A stretch of 64,000 bases of DNA from JAFGXT01 sp963677165 (GCA_963677165.2 CAXXSX010000002.1:2480001-2544000); one strand, 5' to 3'. Shown: positions 43,123 to 52,499, counted from the first letter of the stretch. Program-made: numbers and translations. The notes: a model not told the origin generated them from the letters alone.

Positions 43123-45179
43123 TTAAAACACCTGAAGTGAAATCGATTAACGATGCCGCGCGGCTGGCCGGATACGGTCTTGCCGCCCAGGGTATTTCTC
43201 TTGTCTTTATCTTTCTTATGACCGTTGCCTGCGGTTGTTCGGGATATGGTCCGGTATTCTGGAACTGTCTGGCGGGTATTCCGGTCTGGCTGATTATCTT
43301 TTTCCGGTTACGGCTGTTTTGTCGAGAGGCAACACTGGCTGCCGAAGCCGGAGATTCTGCAAACGCGAAGCTTGACGCAGTCAGAAAGGATCAACTGAAA
43401 CTTACTAAAATAATGATTCCTATGGCTGAGTTCGGCTTTTGCTGGATTCTGCTGCTTGGTGGAGGAATTACCCTGTTGCAGTCAATATATCGTCCTGCTG
43501 TTACGAATCCATCACTGCTCAGAAACCTGGTATTTTCCGGCGTGCTTACTTTTATCATTCTGGATGTCGCGTTTTTCTGGAATGAACTTGTACGCAAGGG
43601 CAGGGGGCGAGAACTTCAAATTGGTGCCGGAAATATTATTGTTCTTGCATGGTTGGCTGGAATCGCCACATTGGGGATTGGTGGAGCATATCTGCATTTC
43701 TCCTGGACCGAAAAATGGACTTTGCGGGTGATTGCCAGTTTCGATTTGCTGATTGGTATTGAAGCGCTGATCAGAATTTTCAGTCGGATGTTTCTGCCAT
43801 TGAGAAAGGGCGAAGAATATCGTCCGGCTTACCAGTCATATTTCTATGGTATCATGATGTCTCCGGGTGCCGGATGGAAAACTTTTACCGATGTTCTCAG
43901 TCATCAGTTTGGACTGGATATTTCAGGCGGGATGTTTTTAAAAACAGCAAAAGCAATGTTAATTCCGTTTCTGTTTTTTCTGGTCGTTTTATTATTTGTC
44001 AGTTCGTCGGTAGTAACCCTGAACCCATCCGAGCAGGGAGTTATTCTGCGGTTTGGCAGGCTTACCGGACGCAAACTCGGTCCGGGATTTCACCTGAAGG
44101 CACCATGGCCCATTGAAACTGCCCGGATATATGATACCTGGAAGGTTAACAGCATACATGTGGGGTCGCACCGTCAACTTAAAGGTGGTGAGGTTTATCA
44201 GCAGGGAATGCCTATTCTATGGACCAATCAGCATGGTGTGGCTCCCGATGACCTGATGGTTGTTGCTCCGCCGACCGACCTGATGGACAAGACCGGCACG
44301 ATTCATCATGATTCAAAATCAGAGGGTATCAGGAAAGCGCCGTCAATTTCTTTGGCTGCGGTTGATATTACGGTGGAATACCGGATAAACGATCTGGATA
44401 AGTATATTACAGCTGGAAGAAATCCCGACCGGCATTTTCGTGAGTTGGCCCAACAGACAGTAACCTTTGAAGTTTGCCGTTTTGATATTGATACGTTATT
44501 TTGTAAGGGGCGTATTGGCCTGATAACTCTGTTAAAATATCAAATACAGCAGTTGGCTGATCTGAACGAGCTGGGGCTTGAAATTGTGAATATTGGTATT
44601 GGCGGCGTCCATCCGCCTCAGGATGTTGCTGCCGCTTTTCAGGAGACGGTTACCGCTCGTCAGGAAAAGGAAACTTCGATTCAGTTTGCCCGGCAATATG
44701 CGGTACGCAGTATGATTGAGACCGCGGGTTCCATTGAGAACGCACAAAAGATTCTGACTGCAATTTCCCGAGGGGAGAAGCAGAAAGCGGCGTTGTTTTC
44801 TGAGTCGCTTTTCAAAGCCGAGGGGTATGTCGCGCAAACGCTTGCTGAAGCATATGCTTATCGCTGGGTGAAAGAAAACCAGGAACGCGGCAAGTCGGAA
44901 AGGTTCAAGAGCGAACTGATGACTTATAAAGTGGCTCCGCTGGTCTATCTTTACGGTTGCTACCTGAATGTGCTTGATTCTGGATTGCAAGGGGCCGAAA
45001 AATATATGTTGGTGTCTGACCGCAAGGATCTTATACTGCGCTTTGATATGAAAAAAGCCGCTTCGTTGTCGGGGGCATCCGTGCCGTACAACAGCAATAG
45101 TTCGACTTACAAACCGAATCAGAGAATTTCCGATCCGGTAATGACTGAAGATTATTCAATGCCTAATCAGGGAGATTAA
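43119..45179 (+). CDS. HflK-like SPFH protein with extended multi-helix membrane domain
   Basis: The protein has 686 residues. The first ~280 contain about six membrane helices not found in ordinary HflK. A seventh helix (~285-307) leads into the SPFH/band-7 domain (VTLNPSEQGVILRFGRLTGR, then GPGFHLKAPWP, with VDITVEYRI later) and a helical tail (AFQETVTARQEKE). HflK partners HflC to form a large cage in the membrane that controls the FtsH protease. No ftsH is in this window. A strong GGAGAGGAG site lies just before the ATG, which overlaps the ATPase stop. The HflC-like gene starts 3 bases after its own stop. Confidence 0.82.
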   Translation: MIKTPEVKSINDAARLAGYGLAAQGISLVFIFLMTVACGCSGYGPVFWNCLAGIPVWLIIFFRLRLFCREATLAAEAGDSANAKLDAVRKDQLKLTKIMIPMAEFGFCWILLLGGGITLLQSIYRPAVTNPSLLRNLVFSGVLTFIILDVAFFWNELVRKGRGRELQIGAGNIIVLAWLAGIATLGIGGAYLHFSWTEKWTLRVIASFDLLIGIEALIRIFSRMFLPLRKGEEYRPAYQSYFYGIMMSPGAGWKTFTDVLSHQFGLDISGGMFLKTAKAMLIPFLFFLVVLLFVSSSVVTLNPSEQGVILRFGRLTGRKLGPGFHLKAPWPIETARIYDTWKVNSIHVGSHRQLKGGEVYQQGMPILWTNQHGVAPDDLMVVAPPTDLMDKTGTIHHDSKSEGIRKAPSISLAAVDITVEYRINDLDKYITAGRNPDRHFRELAQQTVTFEVCRFDIDTLFCKGRIGLITLLKYQIQQLADLNELGLEIVNIGIGGVHPPQDVAAAFQETVTARQEKETSIQFARQYAVRSMIETAGSIENAQKILTAISRGEKQKAALFSESLFKAEGYVAQTLAEAYAYRWVKENQERGKSERFKSELMTYKVAPLVYLYGCYLNVLDSGLQGAEKYMLVSDRKDLILRFDMKKAASLSGASVPYNSNSSTYKPNQRISDPVMTEDYSMPNQGD

Positions 45180-45182
45180 AAT

Positions 45183-46136
45183 ATGCTGAAAAGAATATGC
45201 TTAACATTGATGGGACTGGCGTTATTGCTGGTGTTTATACTTTATATGATTTCATTCGAAGTGAGTTTCGATAGGTCGGCACTGGTGTTGACGTTCGGAC
45301 GGGCCGAAAAGGATGGTGTAATCAATCTTGACGGAAAACAGGCCGGGCTCTATTTTAAATGGCCGTGGCCAATCCAGAAAGCTGTGCTTTTTGACCGGCG
45401 TCTAATGACTTTTGAGGATCGGCTGGAACAGCAGGAAACCCGTGATAAACAGGTGGTAATCGCCAAGGCCTTTGCTGTATGGCGGATCTCTAATCCGCTG
45501 GATTTTTATCGTTCGCTCAAGGACTCTGCAAACGCGGAAAAATTTCTTATCGAACGTTTGCGGTCGGCAAGGTCGGAGCTGGGTAACTTTGCTTTTGAAG
45601 AGCTGACCAATGCCGATCCCGGAAAATTGAAAATAGCAAAGGCTGAAAACGCAATTCTCAAACATATTCGAAATGATTTGAGTAAGCAAAAGTTGGGTGT
45701 GGAAATATGCTCTATTGGTATTTCCAGAATTATTTTACCGGAGCAGATTACAAGTTCAGTGTTTGCAAGAATGCGGCAAACGCGTCAACGGCTGGCGCAA
45801 AGCGCGAGATCGGAGGGTGACGCGATTGCCCGTACAATTCGTTCCAAAGCCGATAGTGATCGTCAGCGGATACTGGCGTTTGCCGACCGTGAAGCTCAAA
45901 CAATTCGGGCGGAGGGTGATGCAGCCGCTGCAAAATATTATGAGGTGTTTGCGCGTAATCAGGATTTTGCCGTGCTGCTGCGTAAATTGGAAACGCTTGA
46001 GCGTACTCTGTCGAACAATACCACATTTCTGCTGGACACTGGTACTGTACCGTTTGATTTGTTGAAGAATCTGAATCCCGATAAATTGCCGACTCCGGCA
46101 ATTCCAGCCGATAAGAATAAGGGGCCGAAAAAATGA
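45183..46136 (+). CDS. HflC-like SPFH protein
   Basis: The protein has 317 residues, close to the usual HflC length. One N-terminal membrane helix (~5-24) is followed by the SPFH domain (DRSALVLTFGRAEKDGV, then AGLYFKWPWPIQK, with ARSELGNFAFEEL later). A coiled-coil tail is rich in Ala, Arg and Glu (EGDAIARTIRSKADSDRQ, then ADREAQTIRAEGDAAAAKYY), the classical HflC signature. It lies between two HflK-like genes in one operon and probably forms a mixed membrane assembly with them. GGGAG precedes the ATG. Confidence 0.87.
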   Translation: MLKRICLTLMGLALLLVFILYMISFEVSFDRSALVLTFGRAEKDGVINLDGKQAGLYFKWPWPIQKAVLFDRRLMTFEDRLEQQETRDKQVVIAKAFAVWRISNPLDFYRSLKDSANAEKFLIERLRSARSELGNFAFEELTNADPGKLKIAKAENAILKHIRNDLSKQKLGVEICSIGISRIILPEQITSSVFARMRQTRQRLAQSARSEGDAIARTIRSKADSDRQRILAFADREAQTIRAEGDAAAAKYYEVFARNQDFAVLLRKLETLERTLSNNTTFLLDTGTVPFDLLKNLNPDKLPTPAIPADKNKGPKK

Positions 46137-47560
46137 ATGAGGCTGCTACAAATCATGGAGGGAGTGTTTTTGTTCTGCTGATCGCGGCGATCGTTATCGT
46201 CGCGATATGGAAGTTTGTGGATGTCTGGCGTGTTAAAAAGAAAAAAATGAAACATCAGGAGCAGGAGCAGAAATATAAAAACGAGTTCATTACAGCAGAA
46301 GTTCCAGAGGTGAAAGAGAACATTTCTGCGGTTGAGGGAAAGCCGGTCGAATCGTTGCTGCATACCATTGAGGTTGAAGACAACACATCGTCACTGGACG
46401 CCTTGAATATCTCTTTGCGTCGTGGATTTAATGTATTGAAACTCCTCATGATCATTCTTGCCGTGATATTTCTTTTTAGTAATATTTTCTGGGTAGATGA
46501 AGGTTTTGTGGCAGTGCAGACCCGGTTTGGACGTATTGTTGACAGAAACAGCAGTTGCGTGACCAGGCCGGGGGGGCCATATTTTGCGCTTCCGGCTCCA
46601 ATGGACCGGGTATTGAAGTTGCCGACGACCTTGCGGAAGGTTGATATCAATAACGCATTCTGGCTGGAAGAAGGAATTGAAAAAGAGTTTCTACCGCAAA
46701 GTGGCGCCAATGGTCAGGATTACCGGAATCCGGGCGATACGCTGGTGCCCGGATATGACGGGTCGTTGATTACCGCGGATAAAAATGTAGTTCAGGGACA
46801 ATGGGCGGTAAACTATCAGTTGGATTGTTGTGCCGGAGATTCGAAGGATAACGATATGCTGCGGGATTTTGTGAATAACGTCGGAACAATGAATAATGCG
46901 GATCAACTGGTTCGTAAAATCATTATTGAATCGCTGGTGAAAGTTGTGGCTCAGACTACTGTAGACGATTTTATTCGTGGCAAAATAAATTATACGCAAC
47001 TGGCAAAATACGCTCAGGCAAAATTGGACAGGTTGAATACGGGAATCATTCTCAGGAGTATTACCGGCAAAAAATATACGGTAGCGCTGTGTTTGCAGGA
47101 TGATTTTCGGGCGGTGAATCTGGCTCAAAGTGAAAAAGCCGAGCAAATTGAATCTGCCAAACGTTATCGTTCAAGGATTCTTAACGAGACCGCCGGAGCC
47201 GGATATGAAACGCTGATCGGCGCGATATATCGTTATGAGGCTGCTGTAACAACTCACGATAAACAGAAAATCGCGAAAGCTTCAAAAGTGCTGAGCCGGA
47301 TGTTACGGTCAAATGTTGTCGGCGGACGGATTTCCGAAACTTTCAGCCGGGGGATATCCTATAAAACGCAAGTTGTGGAATCGACACGTGGAGCCTCGCA
47401 GCGATTTGAGCTTATGCTTTCAGAATACAATGCTCATCCGGTGATTTTCCGCAACCGGCTGGTTCAGGATGCGTTGCAATCTGTCTTCTCGGGTCATATA
47501 AAAACATTCTATCTGCCGCCGTCTAACGGCAAAACGCTTTATCTTGAACTGAGCAAGTAA
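46133..47560 (+). CDS. Second HflK-like SPFH protein
   Basis: The protein has 475 residues. A first membrane helix lies at ~11-27 and a second (~100-121) precedes the SPFH domain (VDEGFVAVQTRFGRIV, with FALPAPMDRV after it). The C-terminal part has an alanine/arginine-rich helical region (LAQSEKAEQIESAKRYRSRI). The start overlaps the stop of the HflC-like gene by 4 bases (ATGA). Three SPFH proteins in tandem behind a metal pump is unusual; the HflK/HflC pair is normally two genes. Substrate or regulatory targets are unknown. Confidence 0.83.
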   Translation: MNEAATNHGGSVFVLLIAAIVIVAIWKFVDVWRVKKKKMKHQEQEQKYKNEFITAEVPEVKENISAVEGKPVESLLHTIEVEDNTSSLDALNISLRRGFNVLKLLMIILAVIFLFSNIFWVDEGFVAVQTRFGRIVDRNSSCVTRPGGPYFALPAPMDRVLKLPTTLRKVDINNAFWLEEGIEKEFLPQSGANGQDYRNPGDTLVPGYDGSLITADKNVVQGQWAVNYQLDCCAGDSKDNDMLRDFVNNVGTMNNADQLVRKIIIESLVKVVAQTTVDDFIRGKINYTQLAKYAQAKLDRLNTGIILRSITGKKYTVALCLQDDFRAVNLAQSEKAEQIESAKRYRSRILNETAGAGYETLIGAIYRYEAAVTTHDKQKIAKASKVLSRMLRSNVVGGRISETFSRGISYKTQVVESTRGASQRFELMLSEYNAHPVIFRNRLVQDALQSVFSGHIKTFYLPPSNGKTLYLELSK

Positions 47561-47569
47561 ATGAAAAAA

Positions 47570-47601
47570 GCTGCTGTCGTAGTGGAGAAAACGGCAGCAG
47601 C
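47570..47601 (+). other. Hairpin after the SPFH operon
   Basis: GCTGCTGTCG (47570-47579) pairs with CGGCAGCAGC (47592-47601), one G-T wobble, 12-base loop. No T-run follows closely, so it is not a typical intrinsic terminator, but its position just after the last stop suggests transcript-end function. Confidence 0.4.
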
Positions 47602-47621
47602 TCAAGGCAGAATTTATTATT

Positions 47622-47666
47622 GTTTCCCGCTTCTGTAGCGCGTATCGCAGAGTATGAAGCGGTATT
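47622..47666 (-). repeat. Dispersed palindromic repeat, copy 2 (inverted)
   Basis: Read on the minus strand, this begins AATACCGCTTCATACT and ends GAAGCGGGAA, with GCG and GCGCT between, matching copy 1 at 34725. It lies between the SPFH operon and phoU. The ends pair as CCGCTTC/GAAGCGG. Confidence 0.5.
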
Positions 47667-47686
47667 TTGCTGGTAGTCGTAATGAC

Positions 47687-48364
47687 TTAGCTTGGGAGGT
47701 TAGCTCCGGCGTGGCGAACAATGTTTCCCGTTGCCATATACATTACATCTTCACAGATGTTGGTGGCGATATCGGCGATGCGTTCAAGCTGTTTCGACAC
47801 ACTGAGCTGATAGATATAAAACGGAGTTTGTTCCGGTTTTTTCTGGATCAGTTCGCTGACTTTGTCGTGATTTGAACTGTTCAACTTGTCTACTTCGTCA
47901 TCGCGTTTGATCACGTTCAGAGCAAGCAATGTATCATTTCTGACAAGAGAGTCCAATGCATGGTTAAGCATCTTTTGGGTGATTTCCATCATCTTGGTGA
48001 AGTCCAGGCCGTTTAGATCCAGGTCAAGATTTTCAGTTTTCGTTAGAGCCATAGCGCATTCGGCAATATTGCAGCTCAGGTCGCCGATACGTTCCAGGTC
48101 GTTATTTACTTTGAGGCAGACAATAACATAGCGCAAATCGGTAGCAACCGGCTGGTAAAGAGCCAGCAGTTTAAGGCATTCTTCTTCGATCTCAATTTCG
48201 TTTTGGTCAATTACCACATCGTTATTGATTACTTCTTTAGCGGCATCAACGTCGTTTTCAGACATCGCAACAACAGCCCGGGAAAGATTTTCCTCGACAA
48301 CTGCGCACTGGGTCAGAATTTTTTTCTTGAGACGATCAATTTCTTTTTTGAAATGTGAATTCAT
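47687..48364 (-). CDS. phoU: Phosphate transport regulator PhoU
   Basis: The protein has 225 residues built of two PhoU helical-bundle repeats, each with the family's D/E-rich helices (VINNDVVIDQNEIEIEEECL, then DLERIGDLSCNIAE; and VDKLNSSNHDKVSEL, then LERIADIATNICEDV). PhoU represses phosphate uptake by linking the Pst transporter to the PhoR kinase. It is the last gene of pstSCAB-phoU, 12 bases after pstB. No phoR or phoB is in the window. Confidence 0.93.
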   Translation of the reverse strand: MNSHFKKEIDRLKKKILTQCAVVEENLSRAVVAMSENDVDAAKEVINNDVVIDQNEIEIEEECLKLLALYQPVATDLRYVIVCLKVNNDLERIGDLSCNIAECAMALTKTENLDLDLNGLDFTKMMEITQKMLNHALDSLVRNDTLLALNVIKRDDEVDKLNSSNHDKVSELIQKKPEQTPFYIYQLSVSKQLERIADIATNICEDVMYMATGNIVRHAGANLPS

Positions 48365-48376
48365 AGCATCTCCCCA

Positions 48377-49153
48377 TCAGCCGAAACGGCCAGTAATATA
48401 TTCTTCAGTTTGTTTATTCTTTGGTCTGGTGAAAATCTCTTCGGTTTCATTGAATTCTACAATATAACCTTTGTAGAAGAACGCAGTATAATCGGAAATA
48501 CGAGCAGCCTGCTGCATATTGTGTGTGACAATCACAATCGTATAATCCTTTTTCAATTCTTCAATCAGATTTTCAACTTTAAGGGTACCAACCGGGTCAA
48601 TTGCTGAAGTCGGTTCGTCCATCAGCAATATATCGGGTTCCACGGCGATCGCACGGGCGATACACAGACGCTGCTGTTGTCCGCCGGAAAGCGAGGTACC
48701 GGGCTTGTGAAGCTTGTCTTTGACTTCGTCCCAGATTGCAGCCTGCTTCAAGGCTTTCTCAACTCTCAACGCAATATCGCTTTTCTTGAGTTTGTAATGC
48801 AGTTTTAAACCATAGGCGATATTGTCAAAAACCGTCATTGGAAATGGCGTCGGTTTCTGAAATATCATACCGATTTTACGGCGTAGTTCAAGTAAATCAA
48901 CCGATTTATTCAGGATGTTTTGGCCTTCATATGTGATCTCTCCGCTGGCCCGCTGTTCGCGGTACAGTTCGAAAATCCGGTTGTAAGTACGCAGATGGGT
49001 TGATTTTCCACACCCCGATGGGCCAATTACTGCGGTGACCTGTTTCTCATAAATATCCAGGTTATTGTCAAACAACGCCTGATGGTCGCCATAGTAAAAA
49101 TTCAGGTTTTTTACCGAAAGTTTGATCGGCAGCGATTTATTGATATTCTCCAT
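48377..49153 (-). CDS. pstB: Phosphate ABC transporter ATPase PstB
   Basis: The protein has 258 residues. Walker A is GPSGCGKST, the ABC signature LSGGQQQRL, and Walker B LLMDEPTSAIDP. The length and the LYREQRASGEITYEGQNIL insertion match PstB. It powers the high-affinity phosphate importer with PstA/PstC. Its ATG directly abuts the pstA stop codon (0 bases), so translation is coupled. Confidence 0.95.
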   Translation of the reverse strand: MENINKSLPIKLSVKNLNFYYGDHQALFDNNLDIYEKQVTAVIGPSGCGKSTHLRTYNRIFELYREQRASGEITYEGQNILNKSVDLLELRRKIGMIFQKPTPFPMTVFDNIAYGLKLHYKLKKSDIALRVEKALKQAAIWDEVKDKLHKPGTSLSGGQQQRLCIARAIAVEPDILLMDEPTSAIDPVGTLKVENLIEELKKDYTIVIVTHNMQQAARISDYTAFFYKGYIVEFNETEEIFTRPKNKQTEEYITGRFG

Positions 49154-50002
49154 TTAGTGTTTCTCCCTGAAGACTGTTCTGCAAAAGACATTTAATGACA
49201 AAATGGCTACTGTGATGAGCATAGCTGCACCCCAGGCGCGGGTATGCATTTCATCGTAAGGCGAGTTTGTCGCATATTCATTAATGGTAACCGTAAGGTT
49301 GGCGGTTGGCTGTGTAAAGAACTGAAAGGGCCAGCTGTCACTCCACAGCGCGGTAAACAACAGTGGGGCGGTTTCTCCTCCGACACGGGCGATTGCCAGC
49401 AATACACCTGTTACCAATCCGGAACGAACCTGTTTAAAAAGAATAACCAGTGTGGCTTTCCAGCGGGGAACGCCCATAGCCAGTGCAGATTCGCGCAGGG
49501 TATTCGGAACCAGTGCCAGCATGTCTTCGGTTGTTCTGAGAACGACCGGAAACATAATGACTGCCAGGGCTATGGAACCAGCGAACCCTGATGGATGTCC
49601 GGTAGTCACTACGATTACCGTATATACGAACAGGCCGACAATGATAGATGGGATACCCATCATTACATTGGCTGAAAACCTGATTGCTTTACTCAGTTTT
49701 GAGTCATAACTGTATTCTGAGAGATAGATGCCGCCGAGTAGTCCGGTTGGAACTCCAAGAATGACCGCGCCAGTTGTGATCAGCAACGTTCCGATGATTG
49801 CGTTGGCGATGCCTCCATCAGGTATGCCGTAAGGTTTGGTCGGCTCAATAAAGAACTTCCAGTGTATACTCTGATAGCCCATTTCACCAACAGTATAAAT
49901 AATCCATCCAAGGAAAAATATTCCTATTAAAGTAGCGATGAAAGCACTTAGGCCGACACCAATATTAATACTTTTCCGTATAAATAATCCTCTTTTCTTC
50001 AC
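49154..50002 (-). CDS. pstA: Phosphate ABC transporter permease PstA
   Basis: The protein has 282 residues from a GTG at 50002, which overlaps the pstC stop (GTGA) and has AGGAGC 8 bases upstream. The alternative GTG at 50044 would overlap pstC by 46 bases and is less likely. Six membrane helices include the permease EAA-type loop (TLRESALAMGVPRWKATLVIL) facing PstB. It forms the channel with PstC. Confidence 0.92.
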   Translation of the reverse strand: MKKRGLFIRKSINIGVGLSAFIATLIGIFFLGWIIYTVGEMGYQSIHWKFFIEPTKPYGIPDGGIANAIIGTLLITTGAVILGVPTGLLGGIYLSEYSYDSKLSKAIRFSANVMMGIPSIIVGLFVYTVIVVTTGHPSGFAGSIALAVIMFPVVLRTTEDMLALVPNTLRESALAMGVPRWKATLVILFKQVRSGLVTGVLLAIARVGGETAPLLFTALWSDSWPFQFFTQPTANLTVTINEYATNSPYDEMHTRAWGAAMLITVAILSLNVFCRTVFREKH

Positions 50003-51039
50003 AGTCCGGCTCCTGATTTTTTTCTTACACTGTTCAGCCACCACTGTGCTACTACCTGAATAAGGAATGTCATTAGCAGCAGGATGAGTCCAAGTTCAAA
50101 CAGCGCGCTTTTGAAAATCCCCCCCGCCTCCTGAAAATTGTTTGCCAGTGTTGCTGCAATTGTGGTTCCCGGAGCAAAAAGGGATTTCGAGACTTCCGGA
50201 TTATTTCCGATTACATAGAGCAGCGCCATTGTTTCACCTACTGCACGTCCCAGACCAAGGAAGACAGCCCCCAACATGCCCTGCAGTCCATAACGTAAAG
50301 TGATTTTCCATGATACTTCGGTTGTGGTGCAACCAATTCCATATGCGGCTTCTTTTACTACCTGCGGTACCATTTTGAAAACATCGCGCATTACCGCGCA
50401 GATGAACGGCAGAATCATCAAAGCAAGAATCAGTCCGCCAGTAAGAAAACCGCTGCCGGTACAGTTGCCGCCGACCACTTCCCGGAAGTGTACGAAAATA
50501 TAGTTGTCCAGGAATCCGAAGATACTTTGTCCTACCGATCCCAGACAGGTCGAAAGCAGCCATGATATGGATTTTATAATAAAATTGATCGTTCCAGCCA
50601 TAAAAGGCTGGACATAATTCTGCATTACGGGAATGAGGACAAACAGTCCCCACATACCGTAAATAATACTCGGGACCGCCGCCAACAGGTCGAGCGCATG
50701 TCCCATAATAACACCCAGCCATGGCGGAGCTAGCTCCACCAAATACAGGGCAATAATAAAACTGAGCGGTACAGCGATAATGATCGCGATAAACGTTGTT
50801 ACCAGCGTTCCGTATACGGCTGCGGCCGCCCCATATTCATCACGCACCGGATCCCAGGCAGTGGAATATAGAAAACTTATTCCGAACTTCTTTATTGCCG
50901 GCATACTGTGCCAGACCAGCTGTGCGAATAACGCCAGCATCAACACAATGATTATGCCTGCACAAAGCATGGTTAACTTCTGAAACATATCTTCAAAAGC
51001 TTTCGATTTTCCAATACTTATATTACTCATTTTCTCCAA
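49999..51039 (-). CDS. pstC: Phosphate ABC transporter permease PstC
   Basis: The protein has 346 residues with six or more membrane helices. The EAA-type loop is VVKEAAYGIGCTTTEVSWKI, followed by GLGRAVGETMALLYVIGN, which is a PstC hallmark. It is somewhat longer than typical PstC, with an inserted stretch (~150-185) between membrane segments. The gene follows pstS by 43 bases and overlaps pstA by 4. Confidence 0.93.
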   Translation of the reverse strand: MEKMSNISIGKSKAFEDMFQKLTMLCAGIIIVLMLALFAQLVWHSMPAIKKFGISFLYSTAWDPVRDEYGAAAAVYGTLVTTFIAIIIAVPLSFIIALYLVELAPPWLGVIMGHALDLLAAVPSIIYGMWGLFVLIPVMQNYVQPFMAGTINFIIKSISWLLSTCLGSVGQSIFGFLDNYIFVHFREVVGGNCTGSGFLTGGLILALMILPFICAVMRDVFKMVPQVVKEAAYGIGCTTTEVSWKITLRYGLQGMLGAVFLGLGRAVGETMALLYVIGNNPEVSKSLFAPGTTIAATLANNFQEAGGIFKSALFELGLILLLMTFLIQVVAQWWLNSVRKKSGAGL

Positions 51040-51082
51040 TCCATCTTGCCGTCAGGTCCGGGTTGCAATGTAAATAGTCGTT

Positions 51083-52111
51083 TTACAGGTTAAGTTTTTC
51101 GGCCCACATGCTCTTGACGATCTTGACTACGCTGTCAGGGATCGGAACATAGGACATTCTGGTTGCGGTACCAGCGCCTTCTTTGTAGCACCAGGTGAAA
51201 TATTTCAGCATTTCTTTGCCAAGGCTTTTGTTTTTCTGATTTTTGTAGATCAGGATGTAAGTTACGCCAGTGATAGGCCAGGTTTTAGCACCAGGCTGAT
51301 CAGTCAGAACCATATAGAAGCCAGGAGCTTTACTCCATTCGGCGTTGGCGCCGGCAGCAGAGAAAGATTCCATGTTTGGTTTTACATAATTTCCGGCTTT
51401 GTTCTTTAGAACAACAGTAGCCAGTTTTGCTTCGGTGGCGTATGTGTATTCAACATAACCGATTGAGCCTTTTGTCTTTTTGACATTCATGGCTACCCCA
51501 GGGTTCTTCTGTCCACCCTGACCGCAAGGCCAGCGAACGGCTTTTCCGCATCCGGGACCGTTTTTCCAGGCGGTAGAAATCTTTGACAGATAGTTGGTGT
51601 AGATCCATGTTGTACCGGAACCATCGGAACGGTGAACAACTGTGATGTTCATGTTAGGAAGGCTAACGCCTGGATTGTCGGCTTTTACGCGTGCGTCGTT
51701 CCACTTTGTAATTTTTCCGAGGAAGATGTCGGCGAGGACATCAGCGCTCAAGCGAAGCTGGTTTGATTTGATGCCGGGAAGGTTTACAATTACAACAACA
51801 CCACCCATCAGCATCGGAAACTGTACCAGTCCCGCTTTGTCCTGATCTGCTTTTTTCAGCGGCTTGTCGGAAGCGCCGAAATCAACTGTTTTTGCTTTGA
51901 TCTGGCGGATACCGGCACCGGAACCGACAGACTGATAGTTGATTGTGTTACCGGTAGCCTGTTTGTAACTGTAGGTCCAGGCACGATATACCGGTGCAGG
52001 GAAAGATGCTCCGGCTCCATTGATTGTTACTGCGTTAGCCGAAAAGCCCATAAGGCCGACTACGGCAGCGGCTGCCATTGCAACCTTTTTTGTCATCCCC
52101 TTAGTAAACAT
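51083..52111 (-). CDS. pstS: Periplasmic phosphate-binding protein PstS
   Basis: The protein has 342 residues with a signal peptide (~1-27). The mature part has the PstS motifs GAGASFPAPVYRAW, QSVGSGAGIRQI, DFGASDKPL and VVHRSDGSGTTWIYTNYLS, which form the phosphate-binding site. It delivers phosphate to PstC/PstA. First gene of pstSCAB-phoU; a Pho-box-like element lies about 80-90 bases upstream. AAGGAGAA precedes the ATG. Confidence 0.95.
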   Translation of the reverse strand: MFTKGMTKKVAMAAAAVVGLMGFSANAVTINGAGASFPAPVYRAWTYSYKQATGNTINYQSVGSGAGIRQIKAKTVDFGASDKPLKKADQDKAGLVQFPMLMGGVVVIVNLPGIKSNQLRLSADVLADIFLGKITKWNDARVKADNPGVSLPNMNITVVHRSDGSGTTWIYTNYLSKISTAWKNGPGCGKAVRWPCGQGGQKNPGVAMNVKKTKGSIGYVEYTYATEAKLATVVLKNKAGNYVKPNMESFSAAGANAEWSKAPGFYMVLTDQPGAKTWPITGVTYILIYKNQKNKSLGKEMLKYFTWCYKEGAGTATRMSYVPIPDSVVKIVKSMWAEKLNL

Positions 52112-52172
52112 TTCTCATATTCTCCTTTTTCTTTGTTTACATTCCAAAACGCTGGAAATGTCTTTGCAATTA

Positions 52173-52204
52173 AGATTACCCTCTGAATGTTAGAGAAATG
52201 TTAA
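52173..52204 (-). promoter_or_regulatory. Pho-box-like element and -10 box of the pst operon
   Basis: On the minus strand TTAACA (52204-52199), five bases, CTAACA (52193-52188) repeat with an 11-base period. Nine bases later comes TAATCT (52178-52173), a -10-like box. The layout, two repeats in place of the -35 with the -10 about ten bases on, is that of PhoB/PhoP-activated promoters. A further CTAACATTTCT copy lies on the other strand at 52297-52307. Confidence 0.55.
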
Positions 52205-52457
52205 GGTTGAATTAAACTATCAATAAATATAAATGAGAGAAGGGGAGTTGTAAGTGTTTGTTTTCTAGTGTATTGTGACTTCGCTTTAATGGAACCCTAA
52301 CATTTCTGGAGGAATTAAGGTTTATTTTATTGATGAAAGCGGTATGTTTTATGAAAAAAGAGTTTGTAAACGTAACTTTTCATATAAAGAAAAATCATCA
52401 ATGATCATATTTCTCTTCTCAATATACTTTTTTTAATAGGAAAAAAGCATCTATCTG

Positions 52458-52486
52458 TTGACTTTCTTTTATCCTTGAATTATAAT
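52458..52486 (+). promoter_or_regulatory. Candidate promoter of cassette C
   Basis: TTGACT (52458-52463), 17 bases, TATAAT (52481-52486). The pair is nearly consensus and ends 37 bases before the ATG at 52524. An operator-like palindrome overlaps the -10 (52484-52499). Confidence 0.65.
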
Positions 52487-52499
52487 TGTCTATACAATT
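52484..52499. promoter_or_regulatory. Operator overlapping the cassette C promoter
   Basis: AATTGT-CTAT-ACAATT is a perfect 6-bp inverted repeat with a 4-base spacer covering the end of the -10 box and the start site. This is the classic repression position for the GntR/LacI-type protein encoded next. Confidence 0.5.

Noticed and set aside
47570..47601. Hairpin after the SPFH operon as a true intrinsic terminator
   Set aside because: The stem is good but no T-run follows; kept only as a hairpin.
52333..52404. 23-codon small ORF in the pstS/cassette C intergenic region
   Set aside because: The GGAGG upstream is about 20 bases away, too far for initiation, and nothing else supports it.
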